This document shows positions 5,372-8,911 of a DNA stretch of 8,911 nt, piece after piece. The notes beneath the pieces are model-generated. The model saw only the letters and a list, made by a program, of their open reading frames with translations, searched no databases and was not told where the DNA came from. The translations under genes and the position numbers were made by a program. Position 1 is the stretch's first letter. The number at the start of each line of letters is the position of its first letter. Location: the NCBI GenBank assembly GCA_021847625.1, contig JAJZQK010000101.1, positions 1 to 8,911 on the forward strand, read 5' to 3'. This DNA is from Chloroflexota bacterium (GTDB taxonomy: Bacteria > Chloroflexota > FW602-bin22 > JAMCYS01).

Positions 5372-6469
5372 ATGAGAATGGTTCTGGCGCGGGTCTGGGG
5401 GTCGCTCAACTCTTCCCTGGCCGAAATCGTCTTCGGCGTGGAGGACGGCCTCATCTCCATCTTCGGCCTGGTCATCGGCGTATCGACCGCCGGCCAGAGC
5501 AGCTTCACCGTGCTGCTGGCCGGGGCGACGGGGGCCATCGCCGCCGCCGTGTCCATGGCCGCCGGCACCTACCTCTCGGTGGCGTCGGAGCACGACCTGG
5601 CTCGCAAGGAGCTGGCCCACGAGGAAGAGGAGATTCGCACCCGACCCACCGAGGAGGAACGGGAGGTGGTCGACTTCTTGTGCGCGCGGGGGTTCACCGA
5701 GTCGGAGGTCGCCGCCTTCCTGCGCGGACTGCGCCGGCAGCCGAGCATGATGCTCGAGTTCATGGCTGCCCACGAGCTCCGTCTTGGCCGCATCCAGCAG
5801 ACCAACGCCGTGGCCCGGGCGGAGAACGTCTACCTGCTCGACGAGGCGGTGCCGCCGGCCGTGGCGGCGCTGGGCGAGCCGCTCGCGCTGGGCCACCACC
5901 TGGCAGCGCGGGCCTGTATCGGTCCGGATAGCCTGGCCGTCGTCTTCGGCCCCGGCCCCATCGGCCTCGTCACGGCTCTCGGCTGCCAGGAGGCCGGGGC
6001 GCGGCGCGTCGTCGTCGCCGGCCTGCCAGAGGACGAGGCACGGCTGGCGATTGCCAGGAACTGGGGGATGGAGACCTACCACGCTACGGACCCGGCCTTC
6101 GCCAGGGCCATGCTTGCCGCCACGGACGGGCTCGGGCCGGAGACGGTCTTCGAGGCCTCGGGAAGCCCGGCCGCGCTCAAGCAGGCCCTGCAGCTCGTGG
6201 CCAAGGACGGTACCGTCTACGCCGTCGGCATCCCCAGCCGGGAGGTGCCGCTGGACATCGCCGCCCAGGTCTTCGCCGAGAAGCGGCTCGTCGGTTCGCG
6301 TGGCTACCGGCCGCGGGACTGGGATAGCGCCGCGGCGCTGATCAGCCGCCGCTGGGCCGACCTGCAACCCCTGGTCTCCGACGTGCTGCCGTTGGGCGAT
6401 TTCGAGGCCGCCTTCGCCAAGGCCTTCGCCCGCGAGGGCATCCGCATAATCCTCGACCCCAGGCGGTAA
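5372..6469 (+). CDS. Chimera: VIT/CCC1 N-terminal part fused to NAD-binding half of a zinc-type alcohol dehydrogenase
   Basis: One uninterrupted 365-codon frame made of two unrelated halves. Residues 1-139 match the VIT/CCC1 (DUF125) iron/manganese transporter family: helix 1 with VEDGLISIFGLVIGV (23-37), helix 2 with an SMAAGTYLSVASE end (61-73), then the acidic cytoplasmic metal-binding helices (HEEEEIRT..EEERE) ending MMLEFMAAHEL (126-136). The last three VIT membrane helices are missing. From about 150 the sequence is medium-chain dehydrogenase: ARAENVYLLDE, AALGEPLALGHH, Rossmann motif GPGPIG (193-198), VFEASGSPAALKQAL, GTVYAVGIPS and a normal C-terminus. The catalytic zinc domain is missing. 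The start at 5372 has GGAGG five bases upstream. The join lies near 5786-5820. It is either a real deletion fusion or an assembly artefact; function as transporter or dehydrogenase is doubtful. Confidence 0.75.
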   Translation: MRMVLARVWGSLNSSLAEIVFGVEDGLISIFGLVIGVSTAGQSSFTVLLAGATGAIAAAVSMAAGTYLSVASEHDLARKELAHEEEEIRTRPTEEEREVVDFLCARGFTESEVAAFLRGLRRQPSMMLEFMAAHELRLGRIQQTNAVARAENVYLLDEAVPPAVAALGEPLALGHHLAARACIGPDSLAVVFGPGPIGLVTALGCQEAGARRVVVAGLPEDEARLAIARNWGMETYHATDPAFARAMLAATDGLGPETVFEASGSPAALKQALQLVAKDGTVYAVGIPSREVPLDIAAQVFAEKRLVGSRGYRPRDWDSAAALISRRWADLQPLVSDVLPLGDFEAAFAKAFAREGIRIILDPRR

Positions 6470-6505
6470 GCGGCTGGGCTAGCAGATGGGTGGTATTCTC
6501 TGCGG

Positions 6506-7076
6506 CTACCGCTCTGTAGGCAGGAGACCCGACCCTAGCGCGGTGGCAACAAACTGAGGCGCCGTGCGGGCCAGAGTCTCCAACACCTGGTGCACGGTCA
6601 GCGGTGGATTCTGCAGCGCCGCTGCCTGCTCGCGGAGGATGCGAGCCATCGTCTCGGGCGAGAGGTGCCAGAGGTGGCAGAGGAAGTCGTCCGGCGTCTG
6701 GAGGTCGATATCGTTAGGGCTTGCGTGACGTCTCGTCGAAGTGCGCCAGGTTGGAGGTGACGATAACGCTGGCGCCGGCTCTGACGGCCGCGGCGAGGAC
6801 GTGGCGGTCTCCCTCGTGGTTGCCCATGGCCGGCACGAGGTCCTCGTAGCCGTAGACTAGCGCTTCCGGGAATCCCTGTGTGAGCCTGTCGATGAGGTAG
6901 CCTATCTGTGTGGAGGTAAGGTAGGGGTGCTCCCGCAGCAAAGAGCGCCCGAGTTCCTCGAGTATCTGCTCTGTCCAAGCAGGGCGGAACAAGTCTGCCT
7001 CTACGGCACGCAGGATCGTATCGCGAACCGCCGCCGACCACAGCACGTTGGCGTCGAGCAGCGCGACAAAGCCCAT
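6506..7076 (-). pseudogene. PIN-domain toxin, frameshifted
   Basis: A VapC-like PIN-domain ribonuclease gene; intact members cleave RNA using clustered acidic residues. The first frame (7076 to 6714, 120 codons) begins MGFVALLDANVLWS with the first acid at D8, has E40/E41 in LEELGR, D90 in GDRHVLAAA, and SNLAHFD near 108-114, then stops at TAA. Shifting by one base at the CCC of 6717-6719 continues smoothly: KP-NDIDLQTPDDFL, then LREQAAALQNPPLTV and a stop at 6506-6508. The joined product would be 189 residues, the length I expect for this PIN family. The span of 571 bases equals 190 codons plus one, fitting a single extra C. The start has GGAG five bases upstream, and the gene follows its antitoxin by 18 bases. 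It is either a true inactivating mutation or a homopolymer sequencing error. Confidence 0.8.
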
Positions 7077-7094
7077 GCCTTCTCCACGCTCCTC

Positions 7095-7538
7095 CTAATC
7101 GTAGATCCCGAGCTCCTGCGATACACGGGCCAGGTCGTCGATCGCCCTTTGCCGCTCCCGATCCCGGCGGTGCTTGTAGGCCATCAAATCCTTGAACTTC
7201 ACCCGCCGGTGCGTGCCGACGTGGTGAAAAGGAATCTCCCCCGATTCCAACAGCTTGACGAGGAAGGGCCGCGAAACGTTCAGCAGGTCGGCGGCCACCT
7301 GGGTGGTGAGCTCGGCCTGAACCGGAATAACGGTCACCGCGTTACCCTGCGCCAGGTCGTGGACTATCCTTGCCAGCAGTATAGACACCGAATCGGGGAG
7401 AATCAAGCTCTCGCCGTCGGGACCGACAAGGCGTGCCTTGTGCACCTTCTTCTTGGTCAGGAGCTCATCCAGCTCCTGAATCGTGGTCTTCTCACCCTCG
7501 GACGGTAACACCGGCTCACGCTCGAATGCCACAGCCAT
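7095..7538 (-). CDS. Excisionase-type HTH antitoxin of the PIN module
   Basis: A 147-residue protein with an excisionase-family (HTH_17/MerR-like) DNA-binding domain: LTTQVAADLLNVSRPFLVKL followed by LESGEIPFHHVGTHRRVKFKDLMAYK, together residues 77-122. The N-terminal part (LDELLTKKKVHKARLVGPDGESLILPDSV) is typical of the antitoxin partners of PIN proteins. In such modules the protein binds both its toxin and its own promoter; the partner gene starts 18 bases downstream. I chose the ATG at 7538 rather than the upstream in-frame start at 7637 because a G-rich ribosome site lies directly before it and the extra residues resemble untranslated leader. The upstream promoter candidate (7594-7622) would also lie inside the longer version. 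The charged C-terminal tail RRDRERQRAIDDLARVSQELGIYD probably contacts the toxin. Confidence 0.8.
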   Translation of the reverse strand: MAVAFEREPVLPSEGEKTTIQELDELLTKKKVHKARLVGPDGESLILPDSVSILLARIVHDLAQGNAVTVIPVQAELTTQVAADLLNVSRPFLVKLLESGEIPFHHVGTHRRVKFKDLMAYKHRRDRERQRAIDDLARVSQELGIYD

Positions 7539-7593
7539 ATGCGCCCCCCCTTCTCCAGTCTCCTTCGTCCCGTTGCTCTTGTCGTCTCCTTGT

Positions 7594-7622
7594 ATTCTAC
7601 CCGCTTGGCGCCGTAAACGCAA
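7594..7622 (-). promoter_or_regulatory. Candidate promoter of the toxin-antitoxin operon
   Basis: On the minus strand TTGCGT (7617-7622) is followed after 17 bases by TAGAAT (7594-7599), a five-of-six -10 box. It would start transcription near 7587, some 50 bases before the chosen antitoxin ATG. The -35 match is only three of six, so activity is uncertain. A mobile repeat begins 17 to 20 bases further upstream. Confidence 0.45.
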
Positions 7623-7638
7623 TATCCGAAACTGCATG

Positions 7639-7838
7639 GGTCAGGGCCTATGCGTTCTCCATCTTGAGGTAGTGGCGGGGCTCTGTACCCGCGTAGCGGC
7701 GGCCACGGAGGGCCGCCGCTACGCGGGAAGAGGAGCGTTCTGCCTCGCCGACGGCGCAGGCGCGCCCTCTCCCTCTGCTCCCAGTCGGCTACCCCCGCCT
7801 TCTGAGCGCGCCGAACTCAGAACGCATAGGCCCTAGCC
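7639..7838. mobile_element. MITE-like element with 16-bp terminal inverted repeats
   Basis: AGGGCCTATGCGTTCT (7643-7658) and its exact complement AGAACGCATAGGCCCT (7819-7834) bound the unit; outward extension gives 18 of 20 matching positions. Inside is a perfect 17-bp hairpin (7688-7704 with 7711-7727, loop ACGGAG) and a subterminal TTCTGAG/CTCAGAA hairpin (7800-7822). There is no transposase frame, so any movement would need an enzyme supplied elsewhere. I could not recognise a target duplication. The right end touches an ABC-2 permease scrap, suggesting insertion in or next to that gene. Confidence 0.65.
7688..7727. repeat. 17-bp perfect hairpin inside the MITE-like element
   Basis: The arms CCCGCGTAGCGGCGGCC and GGCCGCCGCTACGCGGG enclose the six-base loop ACGGAG. 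This very stable GC-rich cruciform or RNA hairpin resembles REP-type repeats and, by its CGTAGCG core, the arms at 1444-1465 and 1629-1650. No T-run follows on either side, so it is not an obvious terminator. Confidence 0.75.
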
Positions 7839-7942
7839 AGATGCTCACCATGCCGCTGTTCTTCGCCAGCAACGCGATATACCCGATCGCCATGATGCCG
7901 GTCTGGCTGCAGTACATCGCCCGCATCAATCCCCTCACCTAA
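7838..7942 (+). pseudogene. Fragment of an ABC-2 transporter permease
   Basis: A 34-codon in-frame scrap beginning QMLTMPLFFASNAIYPIAMM and ending PVWLQYIARINPLT, then TAA. This is the hallmark C-terminal stretch of ABC-2 (DrrB-like) export permeases, whose members read roughly LPLFFLSGAxxP-xxxMPxWLQxIAxxNPLTY. In an intact gene about 200 residues would precede it and a final membrane helix would follow. Here its left end abuts a MITE-like element and its right end is cut immediately after NPLT by a second element, whose first base supplies the final A of the stop. Bases 8066-8090 read SMRGLLN in one frame, resembling the next conserved piece (DxxRGLL), but this is weak. It is a relic, not a gene. 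Confidence 0.75.
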
Positions 7943-8065
7943 CAGGACTTACGCGGTGGGAGTCGGACTAACCGCAGAGGACACGGAGAACAGGGGGAAT
8001 GCCCGGTTCCTTCCGTCTTCTCCGCGGTCTCCGCGGTGAAAATCCGTCTACCGCGTGAGTCCTGT
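7942..8065. mobile_element. 124-bp MITE-like element
   Basis: The termini ACAGGACTTACGCGGT (7942-7957) and ACCGCGTGAGTCCTGT (8050-8065) are inverted repeats with 15 of 16 matches. The interior is also largely self-complementary: the CCGCAGAGGACACGGAG block near the left faces CTCCGCGGTCTCCGCGG near the right. It encodes nothing. Its left part recurs at 1398-1437. It interrupts the ABC-2 permease relic. No target-site duplication is recognisable. Confidence 0.7.
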
Positions 8066-8103
8066 CGATGAGGGGACTGCTGAACCGGCAGCAGCCTGAG
8101 GTG

Positions 8104-8141
8104 CGACCCTCACCATGACCCTCTCCCTGAAAGGGCGAGGG
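8104..8141 (-). repeat. REP-like palindrome, inverted copy of 1722-1759
   Basis: It begins CGACCCTCACCATGACC and ends AAAGGGCGAGGG, an imperfect hairpin. Its reverse complement aligns ungapped with 1722-1759 at 31 of 38 positions. It follows the 124-bp element after about 40 bases. Confidence 0.65.
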
Positions 8142-8314
8142 AACAGGAGCGCCCCGGCACGGCGTCTGCCTGGCGATACGACCACCGACGTCCAGGCCCA
8201 TGGAACATGCCTTCGGTTGGGCCTCTACCGGGGTAGGGAGCGGTACCCCTCTCCACGTGACGGCGGGCGGTCGGCGCCGCTGCCCGGGCGGGCCCCTGTT
8301 CACCCCCGGCGCCG
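8142..8314. other. Non-coding debris right of the repeats
   Basis: No gene is supported. A rightward frame starting at 8200 and leftward frames across this stretch are rich in R, G and P and show no family features. GGGGTA (8230-8235) and TACCCC (8244-8249) form a small hairpin. The segment is probably decayed sequence between the ABC-2 and aminotransferase relics. Confidence 0.35.
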
Positions 8315-8425
8315 GGGGCCATCCTCGCCCCGCGCGGCACGGGCGCCCTCTCCACGCCGATGGGGGAGGAGCGGCTGGCCGGCCTCGTGGCGGCTGCCGA
8401 CCGGGCCCTCGACGAGTCTCGGTAG
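8315..8425 (+). pseudogene. Possible C-terminal scrap of a class-III aminotransferase
   Basis: Thirty-six codons ending at TAG read GAILAPRGTGALSTPMGEERL and then AGLVAAADRALDESR. The pattern of a glycine-led strand, a PR turn, an LSTPM strand, then a helix with spaced leucines and alanines resembles the last 35-40 residues of PLP-dependent class-III aminotransferases (glutamate-1-semialdehyde aminotransferase group). The frame is closed by a stop at 8258, and residues before 8315 look unrelated, so no intact enzyme is present. Identification rests on a short segment and could be coincidental in GC-rich sequence. Confidence 0.4.
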
Positions 8426-8586
8426 GCGACTAAGCCTCGGCGGGGCGACCGTCGGGGAGAAAGCAAGGTCCTCCTGGCGGCGACCCGGAAGCAAGCGACC
8501 TGGCCGAGCGGCCAGGTCGAAATCTGGCCGAGCGCCCGGTGCGCATCGCCACCGTCTGCCGTATACTAGGGGCCAGGAGGTTGACG
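8426..8586. promoter_or_regulatory. Intergenic hairpin and likely promoter before the last gene
   Basis: GACCTGGCC (8497-8505) and GGCCAGGTC (8510-8518) form a perfect 9-bp stem with a GAGC loop; the word CTGGCCGAGCG is repeated directly at 8500 and 8524. TATACT at 8562-8567 is a good -10 candidate, though no -35 match stands out 17 bases upstream. AGGAGG at 8575-8580 is a strong ribosome site for the ATG at 8587. The hairpin lacks a T-run. Confidence 0.45.
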
Positions 8587-8911
8587 ATGAGGATACGAGA
8601 GGGAAGAGGACGATCGCTGTTCGGGGGCATCGCGGCCCTGGCGGTAATGTTACTGGGGCTGGCGATGATGGGCAGCTTCCTAGGCGCCGCCGGCTCGATG
8701 GGCATGGGGTCGCCCATGGGCGGGCCGATCGGGCTCTTCATGATAATCTGGGTGCTGTTCGGCCTGATCGGCGCTGGTTCGGCTTTCTACAACGCCTTCA
8801 GCAAGCGGGGCCTGCCGCTGTACGAGATAGACGTCGAGCGGCGCGGCCGTTTAGCGGATTCCTTGGCCGATTCCCTGGAAGTGGAGGGCGGGGACGGCAT
8901 CTTCTGCCCCC
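8587..8911 (+). CDS. Membrane protein with probable C-terminal zinc ribbon (partial)
   Basis: The gene runs off the window after 108 codons. It begins MRIREGRGRSLFGG, a basic cytoplasmic start, then a helix at about 15-36 (IAALAVMLLGLAMMGSFLGAA), a flexible G/M/S/P-rich linker (GSMGMGSPMGGP) and a second helix at about 50-68 (IGLFMIIWVLFGLIGAGSAFY). A soluble part follows with LYEIDVERRGRLADSLADSLEVEGGDGIFCP at the edge. The closing FCP suggests the first half of a CPxCG zinc ribbon, common at the ends of small membrane proteins that pair helices with an FCPxCGxP module. The start is secure: AGGAGG lies six bases upstream. The direct repeat LADSLADSL is a short amphipathic segment. Function is unknown. 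Confidence 0.7.
   Translation, partial: MRIREGRGRSLFGGIAALAVMLLGLAMMGSFLGAAGSMGMGSPMGGPIGLFMIIWVLFGLIGAGSAFYNAFSKRGLPLYEIDVERRGRLADSLADSLEVEGGDGIFCP

Noticed and set aside
5003..6367. A 454-codon leftward open frame antisense to the chimeric gene
   Set aside because: Its translation is an R/G/P/Q-rich shadow without membrane or domain features; the opposite strand shows clear VIT and dehydrogenase motifs, so this is a GC-rich antisense artefact.
8066..8090. Continuation of the ABC-2 permease after the 124-bp element (SMRGLLN)
   Set aside because: Only about seven residues fit, the frame and spacing after removing the element do not restore NPLTY-xxD cleanly, so it is mentioned but not annotated separately.
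8200..8433. Rightward 77-codon frame
   Set aside because: R/G/P-rich composition and no ribosome site; a different frame over the same bases gives the more protein-like aminotransferase tail.

Overview
The window is GC-rich bacterial DNA. Gene content and repeat style suggest Chloroflexota or a similar environmental lineage: a GT39-type mannosyltransferase, a VIT/CCC1 segment, a PIN toxin paired with an excisionase-type HTH antitoxin, and short GC-rich palindromic intergenic repeats. The taxonomic guess is an inference. There is no rRNA or tRNA gene and no CRISPR array. The region looks accessory and worn: intact genes are separated by repeat-filled spacers holding broken gene pieces.

Layout. 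52-1326 (+) is a membrane mannosyltransferase. 1327-1818 is a gene-free repeat cluster. 1819-3003 (-) is an MFS efflux transporter. 3446-4409 (+) is a visibly less GC-rich two-gene operon, a six-TM membrane protein and an overlapping small winged-helix regulator. It is driven by a near-consensus promoter (TTGACA-N17-TATTAT) with a compound palindrome over the predicted transcription start, which looks like an autoregulated unit. 4668-5075 (-) is a small four-TM protein, with two TGACC..GGTCA palindromes upstream that resemble TetR-type operators.

5372-6469 (+) is an in-frame chimera: the N-terminal two-thirds of a VIT/CCC1 iron/manganese transporter joined to the NAD-binding half of a zinc-type alcohol dehydrogenase, each partner incomplete. 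Facing it, 7538 down to 6506 (-) is a toxin-antitoxin pair. The antitoxin is intact, while the PIN toxin carries one apparent extra C that cuts it at 120 codons; the expected C-terminal part continues in the next frame.

7539-8586 is a graveyard. A roughly 200-bp element with 16-bp perfect terminal inverted repeats and a 17-bp internal hairpin is followed by a 34-codon scrap of an ABC-2 transporter permease. A 124-bp MITE-like element ends that scrap exactly at its NPLT motif. After it come a REP-like palindrome and a probable C-terminal scrap of a class-III aminotransferase. Two of these repeat families also occur in the 1398-1815 cluster. At the right edge a membrane protein with a probable zinc ribbon starts at 8587 and runs off the window.

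Best candidates for follow-up are the VIT-dehydrogenase chimera, the promoter-operator of the membrane-protein/HTH operon, and the related mobile repeats that dissect the ABC-2 gene. I see no convincing evidence for a wholly new multi-gene system.
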